64,000 nt of DNA from Pelargonium cotyledonis (GCA_036897625.1 JAYMTA010000005.1:1-64000); one strand, 5' to 3'. Numbered from the stretch's first letter, positions 40,101 to 51,135 are shown. Notes: generated from the sequence alone by a model not told the origin. Numbers and translations: made by a program.

Positions 40101-43100
40101 ATCGGTAATGCTTTGATCTACATAGCTTTCACCTTCAAACGAGTTCTATTTGCTTAGTAAGAGTTTTCCTATTATTAAAACACATTCTAACAGTAATTTT
40201 CTTTGTTTCTTAGAATGGATATCTCGAGGGTTCAATTGCTGAGATGTAGTATGCTTTCTACAGGACCCTTACGAGTACGTGGTATAAAATTAGACGTATG
40301 CTGCCCATATATCAAAAGAAGTAATTAAATTTATTAGAAGTAGAGCCCTTTTTACTTGTGTTCAAAGTAAGATAAGACTAAGATCTAGTTAGACGCTCTT
40401 TTAGTATGACCTATAAGATTGAATTGTTGTAATATAAGGAACGACACTTTTTTAGGTATATGACCGAGTGTGTTGGTAGAAATCGGAACTCCAGGGTTAT
40501 CATGCTAGATGTCTACTACAACCTGGGTTTCCCACTAGCGATATTAAAAGGAGCTCTAAGAGTTTAATTTTTTGGCATATTGAATTGATATGATTCTCCT
40601 TATCCTTACTTTGAAAAGCAACCCTATACTTTAACAAAAATCAAGATCCGGATATCTCTAGAATCCCCGGGGCCCTCTTGTTTACTAGAATTTTGGGGGC
40701 TTGCAGAACAGGATCTAAAGGGACGCAGCTTGTATCCTCTATTCTATAATATCGTCTATCAGGCACGCAGTAAAAAAGGTGTCTAGTCAATTTATAAACC
40801 CTTAATATCTTAATTATGACTATCGTGAATTTAGGACTCCCCCCTAGTTTCCTTAAAAAATTTTAAATACCAAAAGAGTCTTTTTTCCAGATCTTAACAA
40901 CGGCGAGGACTTCTAAACTATGGATATTCACTGACAAAGTTCTAACTCAATTGTCGATCTTTTAACAAGTATAATTGATAGGATGTATTCTCTAACGGAA
41001 AGAAAAGGCGGGACTCCTTTGCTAAACCCTTTATTGTTTGGCTTTGAAACCCTACCCGAATAGAATAGGCTTTTATTAGTTCAAGGTCTGCTTGTATAAG
41101 TGTATAAGCACCGGAGTACTTAGTAAAAGAACTTCGAAATAAAAGAATACACTCAGCCCCGAGGGAATGGTGAAAGAGTACTTGTAAGACTAAAAAAACT
41201 TGCCAGAACTACAAAATATGTCATAATCCAAAAATACCCGGTGAGTTACTCTACCCTTTACTATTAATTCCACTTAAGTGCTTCTTTTTTTTGCTACCCC
41301 AGAATTCCTAAAATATATGTTTATAAAAACCTTACTCCAGTATTACTGCTAATACGTCTTTTTAGAAACCTTGTACTAAAGCGAGACGCCTAATACTCTA
41401 CCAACAAAAAGCTGCCTTCTCTAAGAATCCTTTGATATATCCAATAATGAAGGATACTAATTAACAAAACGAACTGCTCTAAATTCAAATTTTATATACT
41501 ATCGCACGATTCAACAAAGGGTCAAAGCTCCTCAGCTTAGATAATATCTTCGGAAAGTCCTTGGAATTTTTGAAAAGGTTAAAAGAAAGGAATTCTAAGC
41601 ATTCAGCTATTTTTTTGGCTATAAATAAATGAAATTTAGGACTGCTATTGTGAAAGTAATCTAGTACAGTTTAAGAGTTTGTATTGAAAATCCTGTGCGG
41701 TGTTGATAAGTAATAAGGCATCTCTGTGAAGTCATATTGAAATTATTTACAAGATTCTGGTAAGCTAAGAGTAGATAGCGCGTAATGGGGCAGAGAGTCT
41801 TAATTACTAAAAAGTGTTACCTTGACTGGATTTAGGGTCGAGATATATAAAAGAATAGTTAACTAAATTAGGGCTCTAAACTTATGAGAGTACTTTTCTT
41901 TATAGTTAGGCAAGAATCTAATACCCCGGATAGGGAATCAGGATACTTCAAAACCTTGTATCACTATATTTTATTTTATATAAAAGTAAAGGGTTAATAA
42001 AACGTCGGAAAACGCATGGAAAAGCCTTCCTCAAAAAAACATAAGCAAGGAAGGGTGGTATTAAATTAAATTAAAGAGTGCCCCTACGCCCCTTTTTTTC
42101 GGAAACGGTTCCTCGCAACGCAATAAGTTATCCTACCACAAAACACAGGGTACGATCAGGAAAGGCAAATCCTTTTAATCAGGGGCTTGCTAAGGTAAGG
42201 ACTTTCTGTACAAGAACAATATAAGTGAAACCCGAGTTAGTATAAAAAAGTAGCTGATATAATGTAACTACTCAACTTTGTTCAAGGAGTCCTTGTTTTT
42301 ACAAAGTGCAAACTATTGAAGAGTGGTGGAATCCTTTGCTGGAGATAGAGGGTGATACCAAACCAGAAGGGCTTATTAAAGATGTATCTCACGAATCAAA
42401 ATGTACTGACAAAAGGGGCAACCCAGCTCCTGTTAGACTAGAAAAAGCAATTCCCAAGGATAGAATCGGATAATGAGGGGTAGTTCTAAATCCCCCAAAA
42501 CAACTTAAGGGGTTAAAATGCTAAGTCTCTTTGTGTTGTGATAAGCTTTGACTTTTTGAAGTTTTTAGGTGAGTGCATATTTGTGGAGTAATGCTTGGTA
42601 TCTATCCTTTACGGAAACATTATTCATCAATCCTTATCCTCAGTTAGAGAAAAAAAAAGGGGGGGTTATATAACTAACTCTGTTTTAGGATTTGTACTTT
42701 CTAATAATTATATAAGAAGTTCTAATTAAGACCAAACGGAATTTAATATGTTAAGTACAATAATTAGAACGCGCTTACGTGAAAAGCTATATATTCACCA
42801 GTATCTTATTAGTCCATTAAGGGATTTCCTCAGCAAGGGTGCCTTAAACCAGATAAACTAATACATTAAGAGCTTCGAAACCCACTCGATAACGTGGCGC
42901 GGGGGTGCTTTACCACTTGGATTCAATGGGAATCACTTTAAAACTAAATGCTTTTTCGTTACGATTTTTTACCGACAAAAACTTGTAAAGGATTACATTA
43001 TTTAATTACACTAGACTCTTCCATTATCTAAATATCTAAAGTGCGAAACTCTCCTATAATTCCCTTGGTCCCTTATACTTTTTTTTTTCCATGAAGAACA

Positions 43101-43599
43101 AGTCAACTTTGCCTTTAATTGACTTCCTTTACCATCAATGTCAGCTTTCAATTAGCTAGAGGGTTTATAGTTTGGTTCAATAAGTACACAATAAACAGCT
43201 TTCACCAAAATGGACAGGTTAGAACACAGACAAGTTGACAGAGGAGTATACAGGGCAATATCGTCAACAGGTTACCGACTTACAAGGTTCCTAGCTTGAA
43301 ACAAGAGAGGGTTTAGGGTTTTGTTTTCTTCCATTATACATTAAAAGAATCTAGGGATTTGCATTGACATTAAATGGGAAGTGTTAATGGCAAGCTCTGT
43401 TTCCAGGTATCTGTCTTTTGGTTGTTGGGATTTCAAGAGAAGAGATAAAGGAAATCTATAATAGTGTTGCTGCCTTTGGTCTTCCTTATTCTGTTTTCTA
43501 GTTTGTAAGGCTTTTTTATTAGGGTACTTTGAGTTTCCAATTTATAAAGAAGCTCACATACTAACAAGAGCCCAGGCTTTGGACTTAGCACTCACCTAC

Positions 43600-44480
43600 T
43601 TCACCAAGCCTACACACCATCTACCCTTCGCTAGCATTCAAGGTTAGCATGGATGTATTAGCAACTCAGCATCAGCTTGGAACTACCTTTAGAAGCAACG
43701 GCTAGCATTCAAATGCTTTCAAAGACTTTGATTTCACTTAGTTATGTCTTTTTATCCTTCAATACCTTTAGCAGAGGCTTAGTTAAGAGGGATTACAGTT
43801 TGGGTGGGATCCTAGGTTTCAAGGACTTGCATTCCATTAGCAGCTGGTGGTTATTACTGTTTAGGAAATGCTTACTAAATATACTGACAGTTTGCTTAGT
43901 AGTTATCCCTAAGAGCTTGCAAAGAACTGACCGACATTCACTAGCATACTAGTACCATCGGCTCAGAGTGTCCTACCATCCTAGCTAGTGTTGCTAACAA
44001 CAGGACCTTAGCTTCTATCGGAGAAGTCCCTTTGGCATTGGGATTAACACAGAGAATTACAGAAGCAGGTTGTAGCTTACTCTGGGATTGACTTTCGACT
44101 GACACAGTGGTTAGCATTCCTTCTTTAGCGAGTAAGTGCATTCATTCCTTCTTAGTAAAGAGCAAGTGGAGTAGATTCTAAGCCAGCCAAGCAAGTGAAA
44201 GATGGTCATGCAGTCGAGTGCCAATACAGTTGTAGCTTGAATGCGGCTATGAAGGCTGTCTTGTAGCTCTCTCTGCTGCTAATGGGTAAGCTGTCCATTG
44301 CAAGTGGAGTTGAATGAATGAAAGCTAGCTAGTGTATTCAGTTGTTAGGAAATCAACCTATTCTACCTCAGGAAACTTAGTAATAATACCTAAACCAACT
44401 AATGTATTGATAGTTTGCATTGATAGTGATAGCAGTTGAAAGTAGGCCAATCATGAACTTTTATAGCTATACGAAACATA
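43600..44480 (+). repeat. Repeat-rich spacer with CTAACAAC and GAAAGCTGTCC phrases
   Basis: This stretch changes abruptly from the AT-rich tract. It is built of short phrases that recur elsewhere: GCTAGTGTTGCTAACAACAG (also about 47010 and 47715), GATAGCAGTTGAAAG (also about 47045), TAGCATTCAA (twice here), and GTAAGCTGTCCATTGCAAGTG (also about 47810 and 6225). A 91-codon frame at 43677-43952 has no recognisable similarity and no ATG start; I do not call it a gene. Confidence 0.5.
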
Positions 44481-44771
44481 AAAATTTTAATAAAAAACTC
44501 TATTTTGAGCACTTTTACTAGTATAAACTCCTAAAATGTGTGTTCAAATTTCACCCACTGTAAATTAAATAGACATGTTTTTAGCTAATAAAAGATTCTC
44601 AATTTGAAAAAAGGTAGGATCGCCCTATATGGAAAATCAATAAAAAGTGTATGAAATGGAATAGAGGCAAGGTTTATCTTGGAGAAAGAGAAAGCCGGGT
44701 CTAGGTTTAGCTCTTAAGAAGGTTGTAGTTATCCCTGAAAAGTAAGAAAGGGCTAGAGAGTCTAGAGCTAA

Positions 44772-44996
44772 AGTACAGCTCTTAAGGTAAGAAAGGAAGT
44801 AAGCAAGTCAGTAAGCAGTAGAGTAAGCTCCAGAATACATCTAGCCGAGAAAGAAGGTCTAGGTATGAAGAGTATTACAAAGATTAAGAAAGGAATTAAG
44901 ATAGAGAATCTAGCTTTTAAGAAAGGTTTACAGAATAGTAAGGTTTGGGCAGTAGGCATAAATCTAGAAGTTCAAAGGGATAAGGCTCGTTTTTAG
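44772..44996 (+). repeat. Lys-rich open segment, 75 codons
   Basis: One plus-strand frame is open between stops at 44769 and 44994. It starts STALKVRKEVSKSVSS and continues GMKSITKIKKGIKIENLAF, KKGLQNSKVW. The only internal ATG is at the M of GMKS. Strongly basic, with the same K-x-K-K-G-I pattern as the segments at 45617 and 46650. No known family. Confidence 0.5.
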
Positions 44997-45616
44997 AAGC
45001 TATATCTTAACAAGCTTTCTCAAAAGCAGTGTAATAAAAGTGAAGAGTTAAAGAATCTAATTCTAAGTATTCGAGGAAGTTAAGCATCTAAGAATGAGTT
45101 TGTCTTGAGGAAGCTCTAGAAGGGTTGTTTTCCTGTAAAATGGGTCTCAAAAGGGAGTTATTCGGCAGCAAGTTAGGCGGGAGTTTCCCTTTTAGAAATC
45201 TGTTAGACTTGTAAGCAAAAGAACAAGTCTTTGCTCGAGAGGTTGCGATATCCCTCTTTCAGGTTCTCGGTCCCTAGATTCGGGGGGATTAGAGTAAGAA
45301 AAGTAGTCTAAAAGAGATTAGGATATTTACAAAAAGTAGATGTTGGGTTTTAAGAAAGAAGGAGCTATGAATAAGACTAATAAAGGTTTTCAGTATTAGT
45401 TTTGTTTGTTGGATCTGGTTCCTAAGTTCTTATAAGTTGCCTGGTTGCTTGGATCATAGAATAAAAGTCAGTATCATATATCTTAAAGTTTGGGAGGCTT
45501 CAAGCTAAGTGCGTAAGAAAAGGGCTTATAGTACACTACTGAAGAAATTGAATTGAGGAGGAAGGTGTGTTATAGCTCTTAGTCAGTTAATAAGAAGAGT
45601 AAGAAAGTAGGTCTAG

Positions 45617-45799
45617 CTCAGAATCCAAGTACGGTCCCCTAAGAAAGGTATTCCTGGTTTGAAGAGTAAGATCCAGACTGGGAGTATAGGTCTGATGACT
45701 AAGGCAGCTATGAAGATTAAGAATAGAGGTTTGGGTAGTTTTCGGAAAGTAAGTTATACGGCTAACGTTAGGAGTTACAGTAAAAGGGGGTTGATTTAG
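45617..45799 (+). repeat. Lys-rich open segment, 61 codons
   Basis: The plus-strand frame includes KKGIPGLKSKIQTGS, GLMTKAAMKIKNRGLGS and ends SKRGLI then stop. G-L-K-S-K and M-T-K-A-A-M-K mirror other members. A minus-strand frame across the same DNA is just its antisense shadow. No start codon at the open edge and no recognised family. Confidence 0.5.
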
Positions 45800-46039
45800 T
45801 AGTTTGAGTGTCAGGTTCTGGGATAGTAAAATAGAGAGGTTAGGAGGACGTTGTGTACTTAGGGTTCCCAATCCAAGTTAAGGAAGAGAATAGCTAAGCT
45901 AGGGAGTTCTCTAAAGCTAGGAATTCTTGTATGAGAGCAGGGCCTTTCCTTTAGTAGGCTGGCTAGATCTAAAGTAAATTCTAGAAAGTAGGTACAGATC
46001 AGGGGTGGTTTGACTCTGTAGTACTACGAGCTGGCTAAG

Positions 46040-46140
46040 CAAAGGTTGGTAGGTTGCTGCTTGGGAGTTCCGGGATTTGATTATTCAGTACATTTCCTTG
46101 GTTGAACTGGAGTTCTGGGATTGGACTAGATTGGAGTGCA
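46040..46140 (+). repeat. GATTGG/GGAGTTC repeat, copy
   Basis: GGGAGTTCCGGGATTTGATT, ATTCAGTACATT and GGAGTTCTGGGATTGG also occur, in the same order with changes, at 50460-50640 and inverted at 2440-2535. No coding meaning is evident. Confidence 0.5.
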
Positions 46141-46179
46141 TAAGGATTCCTCTTTATCTTTTAAAACTTTAATGTTTCC

Positions 46180-46310
46180 AGTAAGACTAAGGCTCACAAG
46201 ACAGCAGCAACTAAAGCGGGTACCAATATCAGGTATGAAGACTCAGAGGAAAACTATCGTCAAGAGTAAGATACGGAGAGAGTTGCTCTTGTGTTGCTGT
46301 GTTTCCGGGT
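46180..46310 (+). repeat. Lys/Thr/Ala-rich segment, frame-shifted
   Basis: SKTKAHKTAATKAGTN is read from 46180, and after a change of register GMKTQRKTIVKSKIRRE. Both pieces carry the family motifs, so the segment looks like one ancestral frame broken by an indel. Confidence 0.5.
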
Positions 46311-46649
46311 TTTAATTGAGTATGGACTAGATGGAGGGGAGTTTCCGAGACTGGGATAGGTCTAGGTAAGAGTCAGAAAGTCTATTATATAAGTGATTAG
46401 ATCAAGGCATGCTTTAGTTTGCTTGTGCTTTCAAGAAGTCGATGGTTCTAAAGAAGGAAGTTTAGCTATCAATAAGAGGGGAGCAAGGTACCTTTGTTTC
46501 AAGTCTTTTTCGATAATGCTAGGGGTTTAAAGGTGGTCATGCACCGGTTCATGGAAAGCATTAGGTAAAGACTTAAGTCGAGTACACCGGGGATCCGTTT
46601 AACACTTCGGTACGATAAAATAAGAAAACCTTTCTTGCTTGATTCTTGA

Positions 46650-46850
46650 CTTTTTTTGAAAGGTAAAGCTATTAAGATTAAGGCAGGGCTGGGTTTGAAC
46701 GGAGCGAGGTAAGAAAGGACTCCTTTTGATCCAAAGCAAAGTGAGGAAGCAAGTGCAAGCTTGTCTTGGAGAAGGGACTGAAAGGGGAGCTTCTAAGTTA
46801 GAGTTTTTAATCACGTATATAAATAGGTTTAGCTTGTATAATTCTCCGAT
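46650..46850 (+). repeat. Lys-rich segment, two open pieces
   Basis: The plus strand reads LKGKAIKIKAGLGLNGAR then stop, followed in the next register by KKGLLLIQSKVRKQVQACLG. These are of the same basic type as the segment at 44772. The long minus-strand frame covering 46599-47024 is antisense to this DNA and also runs across a tRNA-like element, so it is unlikely to be a gene. Confidence 0.4.
46804..46845 (+). promoter_or_regulatory. AT-rich element upstream of tRNA-like sequence
   Basis: TTTTTAATCACGTATATAAA followed by GGTTTAGCTTG matches the core (TTTTAATNACTTATATA) and box (GATTTAGCTCATCC) of 63831-63869. It ends about 44 nt before the tRNA-like element at 46889. Confidence 0.45.
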
Positions 46851-46888
46851 ATAGTCAGTTAAGTAGTAAAGTAAGCAGTTCTTTTCTT

Positions 46889-46962
46889 TGGAGTATTTGG
46901 AATTGGCAGAGCATTTGAATATGAACTCGACAAGCAAAGGTTCAAAGCGGGTTGAATACAGG
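46889..46962 (+). tRNA. tRNA-like element (GGAGTATTTGGAATTGG type)
   Basis: It begins TTGGAGTATTTGGAATTGGC and has a D-arm-like GGCAGAGCA and a T-loop-like AAAGGTTCAAAG. The same opening, GGNGTATTTGGAATTGG, occurs at 50751. The anticodon arm is not well formed and the T-stem is weak. Upstream lies the AT-rich element, and the intervening AGTAAGCAGTT is shared with the element at 50393. It belongs to the trnQ-derived group by layout. Confidence 0.45.
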
Positions 46963-46999
46963 TAGTACAAATAAGAGGGAAGCTTGCTTGGAAGATTGA

Positions 47000-48350
47000 G
47001 CGAAGAGGACAGTGCTGCTAACAACTGTGTCAGTGAAAGCCATCGATAGCAGTTGAAAGCGAGCCTACTGTCTTTAACAACTGTTGGAAAGAAGGAATGC
47101 TTTCCTTTGCCAGTGCTTGTCCTTGTAAGCCTGCTTGTTCTTGTCAGCTAGTGTAGCTAGGAGTGAAAGCCAGACGAATGCTAGTGTTGCTCTTGGAGGT
47201 GAACTAGGCCAATAGCAAGTGTAGCTCTTAATTCTGTATAGCAAGCTAAGGAGTCAATACAATGAATTTCTTGTTATTATGTTCTCATTTGTGATGGTAT
47301 CGCTAGGGTAGTGTACTAATTACCAATAGAAATATGTTGTTCTAATAGATAAAGTAATCCGTTTATTGAAAAGGTTTTCTACTATATAGAAGAAGGAACC
47401 AATTCCCCTCTATTTTCAAGTCAATTTCCTTAATAACCTTAAGAGCTTTAGATAAAGTGATTTGAAAGTCCTTGTTTGTTTTAGAAAATGAATCAGTAAA
47501 GTGTAATTCCGTTGGTTTACGTTTCTCACTTTATAGAATCATTGCACTATTCTTAGCTTCTTAATGCCTAAAGAAAAGGGAATAATGGATGGCTACCATT
47601 TCTTTTTGTAGATGGACAGTTGAGAATACAGAATAGAGAGAATCTTTCCTTTGTACTTTATTACTTTATTTGTATTTGTTTGAGTTCTTTTTCTTCTGTA
47701 GCTAATGGAATGCGAGTGCTGCTAACATCAGTACCTTCTTTGCCAATAGCAAGCCAAACAGTTGTTAATGAAAGAAGGTAAGCTTGCTTAGACAGTTGTT
47801 AGCAAGTGAAAGCTGTCCAATGTCAATTGTAAAGCAAGGAGAATAACTGTTTAGTCGATTGGACTTTCCGATAAATGTATTCCTTGTTTGTCTTCTTGCT
47901 TTTGAGTAGATTCCTATTCTTAATTGACTAACCTGTCCACTTTCGGTGCAGTTTCTTCTTGAGCTAACTATAAATCCCCATCCTTGAAAGCCGGTCTTGC
48001 TCTTTCAGCCGAACTAGAAATCCTCTCTTTTGTTCTTGTCAGCTGGTAACTATAATACCTCTTCTCTTGTCTTCCTAGGAACCTTGTATCGCTGGCAAAG
48101 GAAGTAAATACAATTTAGCTGTCCAAAGCAAGTCAAGTATAGTAGGAAGGACACTCTCTGACTCCGAATTGTAGCTCTTGGCTTTGTTCTTGTTAGCAGT
48201 TGTTTGCTTTGTCGGTGTAGCTAGCATGGAAGACATTTGCTATGACGTGCGGGTTAATGCTTTACCTCTGTCAACTTCTTAATTTCCTGAACCTGTCCTT
48301 TTCATGGTAGGGATTGCAGCTCTATCTGTATTGACGGTAAAGGAGTTCAA
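47000..48350 (+). repeat. Repeat-rich spacer
   Basis: Contains further copies of GTGCTGCTAACAACTG (47012), GCGAGTGCTGCTAACATCAG (about 47717), GTGAAAGCTGTCCAATG (about 47808), GCTGTCCAAAGCAAG (about 48110) and TGTAGCTAGCATGG. No gene is recognised. Confidence 0.5.
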
Positions 48351-50300
48351 GATGAGAGTCCTAAGAATTTATAAGAGATAGTTTAGGCAAGAGCTTGTAG
48401 CAAGGCAAAGAAGGAAGTGAAAGAAGGTTTCCTAGGTTTCATTTTCAAAATTCTACTATATAATATAGAATAAGATTAGCTTTAATATTATAACTGAATA
48501 GATACTTCTCAAACCTATAATTGACTCCGACTATTCTCTAATTTCTTCCAATAAGAATTGAGCACTCCGAATAGAAAGAAATTTCGAATGGTTAATGAAT
48601 ACACTTATTTGTAAATTAGAAAAGTAGAAGTGGCAGTTACATGGTTTACGTTTCGAATTCGATACTTCTCTTTATAATTTCTAAGAGTAAGAAATAGTTT
48701 AGCAAGGTATGAATTGTAGCTATTTCTGAAGTAGGTAAAGATAGGAGTTCAGATAACTGATAATTGTTGCTATTTGGATTCTTTGTAAAGCCCTTTTAGG
48801 ACCTAACTCTAAATACACCTGTTGCTTTATAACTAATCTCAGAAGGAACCTACAAACTAGAAATCCTTTGCTTGTTAGCTAGTGAAAGCTGTGATTATGA
48901 GGGACAGTCTTTCTTTGTTAGCTGTTGCTTATTAATGAAACCAGTAACTGACTAAGCCGGCAACAAAGGAGTCAATTAATTCCTGAGCTTATTAGGTGCA
49001 GTTAAAGGAGGAGATTCTATTGTTCTTTTGAGAGTATATTCCTAGGATTTTATAGAATAGATAGTTTAGGTAATATGTAATATTTGACTGTCAGTTTTCT
49101 TATTATATATTCTTGCTATTGACCTTCTTCTAGGAGTATTAGCTACACTGACTAAGATAGTACATAGACTTTCAGGAAATTTCTTATTCATGTTCCTTCT
49201 TATCTTAGTTCTATTCCTCCTCAGTTCCTTCAAAGCTATAACTAACCTAACCGCTCTGCCTTGTTCTTGTTTCCCTGCCAGTCCCAAATGAATAAGGAAC
49301 AGGTCTACAAGATATAAATCTTGCCTCAGTTATTAGCTAGTTAAGATGAGAAGGGAACAAATCTAAGGAAGGCTCTTTCTGACTTCTCCGACTTGAGACA
49401 TTCAGGAATAAGGGAAAGAAGGGAGTACCTGGGAAGTCAATCTAAGAAGGAATTTCTGTAGAGAGTGTCTTTCTTGCCATATCCAAATAGAGGAGATTAG
49501 AACTCTTGTCCTTTTCTTAGTTTTCTAGTAGTTAGTAAGGGGATTTCCTAAGGTAATGAATAAAGGTAATCAAGGGGACTGACTCCTCTCACTTTTGGAA
49601 GTTAGATCCTATGTTTTCGGTTAAAGACAAGATAGAACTTAAGGAATATCAAACCTAGGAAGCCAGTAACTTTTTACGAGAATCCGGAGCTGGTACACAA
49701 AGTAGACCCTAAGGCTAAAATGTCAAAGGAAAGTATAGGCAGTTTTCTTGTCCTTCTGATCCAGTTTTTAAGTAAGGATTTTCCAGTCCTATAGAGCCCT
49801 GGACACTTGCTTGGTCAAGGCAGAGAAAGTCAAAGATAGACTTTCCCTTTTGGTATGCCAGTTTTATGGTATCTGGGACTTAGGAAAGAGAAAGAAAGGA
49901 CATTCAAGGAAAGCAAGAGTCAGAAACAGAAAGAGTAAGACACTAAGAACTCTTCTTTTTTGTAGTATATAAGCGATTCTTCTTACTTGGTATTTAAAGT
50001 AAAACAAGAGTAATCTATTTTCTTTACCTGTGTACCTGTAGGAAATAAGTAATATAAAAACCTTAAGGCAAGTCAATTACAAATAAGCTATCTTACTAGC
50101 CCATGAATAACCAATAGCTATGTTTCCTAGTTAGTAAGGCCAAGAACAACTAAGTACTTTTCCTTAGCTAAAGACTAGCCTTATTTCATTCATTAGCTAC
50201 ATAAGAAGTAAGAAATTAAGAACCAAGAGAGGCAAGCTAGTCTTGGCTGAACGAAGTGAGCTGAGGAGTGTTATAGCTTTTGTCCAAAGTAAGGCAAGTG
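48350..50300. other. Gene-free spacer
   Basis: No conserved gene is seen. Copies of the CTTCAGTTCCTTCAAAGC repeat lie near 49215, and inverted pieces (GGCTGAACGAAGTGAGCTGAGG) near 50245. Purine-rich stretches near 49885-49945 translate to Lys/Glu-rich peptides but without clear family motifs. Confidence 0.5.
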
Positions 50301-50311
50301 TAAGCTTGCTC

Positions 50312-50350
50312 CTTTTAATGACTTATATACAAATAGATTGAGCTCATCCT
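50312..50350 (+). promoter_or_regulatory. AT-rich element upstream of tRNA-like sequence
   Basis: TTTTAATGACTTATATACAA, then GATTGAGCTCATCCT, matches the minus-strand element at 63831-63869 almost base for base. It ends about 43 nt before the tRNA-like element at 50393. The close match at two distant loci in opposite orientation supports a conserved leader or promoter. Confidence 0.55.
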
Positions 50351-50392
50351 TTCCAAAAGGGTTTTAGTAGTCAAGTGAGCAGTTAGATTTAT

Positions 50393-50460
50393 GCAGTATA
50401 TCCGAGCGGTAAAGCACAAGTTCTATTAGTCCGCATTCAAAGGTTAAAGTCGAGTCATTG
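50393..50460 (+). tRNA. trnQ-like degenerate tRNA element
   Basis: GCAGTATATCCGAGCGGTAA and CGCATTCAAAGGTTAAAGTC follow the trnQ plan. The anticodon loop is TCTATTA (anticodon UAU, C at position 33). The T-loop has TTAAAG where TTCGAA/TTCAAA is expected, and the acceptor pairing is poor. It is the first of four plus-strand tRNA-like elements ahead of nad2. Confidence 0.5.
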
Positions 50461-50640
50461 CTGGTAATCTGTTTGAATTGATTGGATTGGAGTTCATGAT
50501 TGGCTTATTTGGAAGTTAAGGATAATTGGTAAGTTGCTTGATGGGGAGTTCAGGATTGGATTGTATTATTCAGTGCATTGGAGTGATTGAACTAGAGTTC
50601 TGGGATTGGTTATGGATCAGTCGGAGTTCCTTGATTGATG
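50460..50640 (+). repeat. GATTGG/GGAGTTC repeat array
   Basis: An imperfect array of GATTGG, GGAGTTCAGGATTGG and GAACTAGAGTTCTGGGATTGG phrases, including TTGTATTATTCAGTGCATT at about 50557. Related copies are at 46040-46140 and inverted at 2440-2535. Confidence 0.6.
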
Positions 50641-50747
50641 CTTACCTTTTATCCTAGATATTTTATCCTAGATAGAAGTAGATTCAGATCTTCTTGTATA
50701 TTCTATATTCTCCCATGTAGTAAGTATAGTAGAAAGTTATGTTTTCT

Positions 50748-50820
50748 GTGGGGTATTTGGAATTGGTAAAGCAAAGAAGTTCTAGTTGGAATATCATAGG
50801 TTCAAATCCACTTCTGAGCA
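50748..50820 (+). tRNA. tRNA-like element (GGGTATTTGGAATTGG type)
   Basis: Opens GGGGTATTTGGAATTGGTAA, with GGTAAAGCA in the D-arm position and CATAGGTTCAAATCCAC in the T-arm position. The anticodon region includes GTTGGAATATC, a relic of the TTGGAATC sequence seen in other members. Stems are incomplete. Same opening as 46889-46962. Confidence 0.5.
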
Positions 50821-50925
50821 AGAAAGAGAGGAGGCAAGTTCAAGATGGAATCACTTAGTAGAGAGATCAAAGCGTATATAATGGATTATAGTGGATGGCT
50901 AAGTTCTTGCCCCTTATATTGACAT

Positions 50926-51006
50926 GGAGGAATAGCTAAGGCATTGGTTTGCTAAATCAACATACAAAACTCTGTTGTATCATGGGTTCAACTCCCATTT
51001 CCTCCT
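50926..51006 (+). tRNA. trnS: tRNA-Ser(GCU) lacking a normal D-arm
   Basis: This is the best-formed tRNA here. The acceptor GGAGGAA pairs perfectly with TTCCTCC; the anticodon arm is TTGGT-TTGCTAA-ATCAA with anticodon GCU; a long variable arm pairs ATACAA with TTGTAT; the T-arm is ATGGG-TTCAACT-CCCAT. All match plant mitochondrial trnS-GCU, which normally has GGCTGAGTGGCTTAAGGC between acceptor and anticodon stems. Here only TAGCTAAGGCA remains, so about eight bases of the D-arm are gone and no D-hairpin can form. It could be a functional D-armless tRNA or a recently damaged gene. It lies on the same strand as nad2, 0.9 kb upstream. Confidence 0.85.
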
Positions 51007-51063
51007 CTTCTCACTTTGTTCAGAGCTATTCTTAGTTTCCTCCGAGCATATCATAGCTTTTTT

Positions 51064-51135
51064 GGGATGTCAATTTGGGTTGGTAGAGCACTGTTTGTTG
51101 GAATCCCCGGTTTTGGTTAAAGTCCTGTTCTCATT
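51064..51135 (+). tRNA. tRNA-like element (GGGATGTCAATTTGG type)
   Basis: Begins GGGATGTCAATTTGGGTTGG followed by TAGAGCACTG, then loop TGTTGGA (anticodon UUG, Gln-type), then GGTTTTGGTTAAAGTCC in place of a standard T-arm. A sister copy with the same opening, including the preceding AGCTTTTTT, lies on the minus strand at 60372-60445. The T-arm is damaged. It is the last tRNA-like element before nad2. Confidence 0.5.

Larger units (their letters stand above)
6700..43080. other. Long, very AT-rich gene-free tract
   Basis: About 36 kb with no convincing gene, rRNA, intron domain V or intact tRNA. Stops are dense in all frames. The base composition is visibly more AT-rich than the flanks, and the 71-nt, CTTCGTTCAGAG and trnQ-cassette repeats of the flanks are almost absent. 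GC bases are concentrated in short clusters such as gggattcccc (17880) and ggaggattcctt (7417). Degenerate tRNA-like pieces and Lys/Thr/Ala segments inside it are listed separately. Several long homopolymers are present: T11 at 20381, A13 at 26876 and G9 at 17626. This reads as old, drifting mitochondrial spacer, or as acquired DNA that has decayed. Confidence 0.6.

Noticed and set aside
43677-43952. 91-codon plus-strand frame with hydrophobic stretches
   Set aside because: TTG start, no match to a mitochondrial protein, and made up of locally repeated phrases.
45587-45871. 94-codon minus-strand frame
   Set aside because: Antisense shadow of the purine-rich segment at 45617; composition is explained by that strand.
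46599-47024. 141-codon minus-strand frame, the longest in the gene-poor region
   Set aside because: It is antisense to Lys-rich segments and crosses the tRNA-like element at 46889 and its upstream element; the peptide has no recognisable features.
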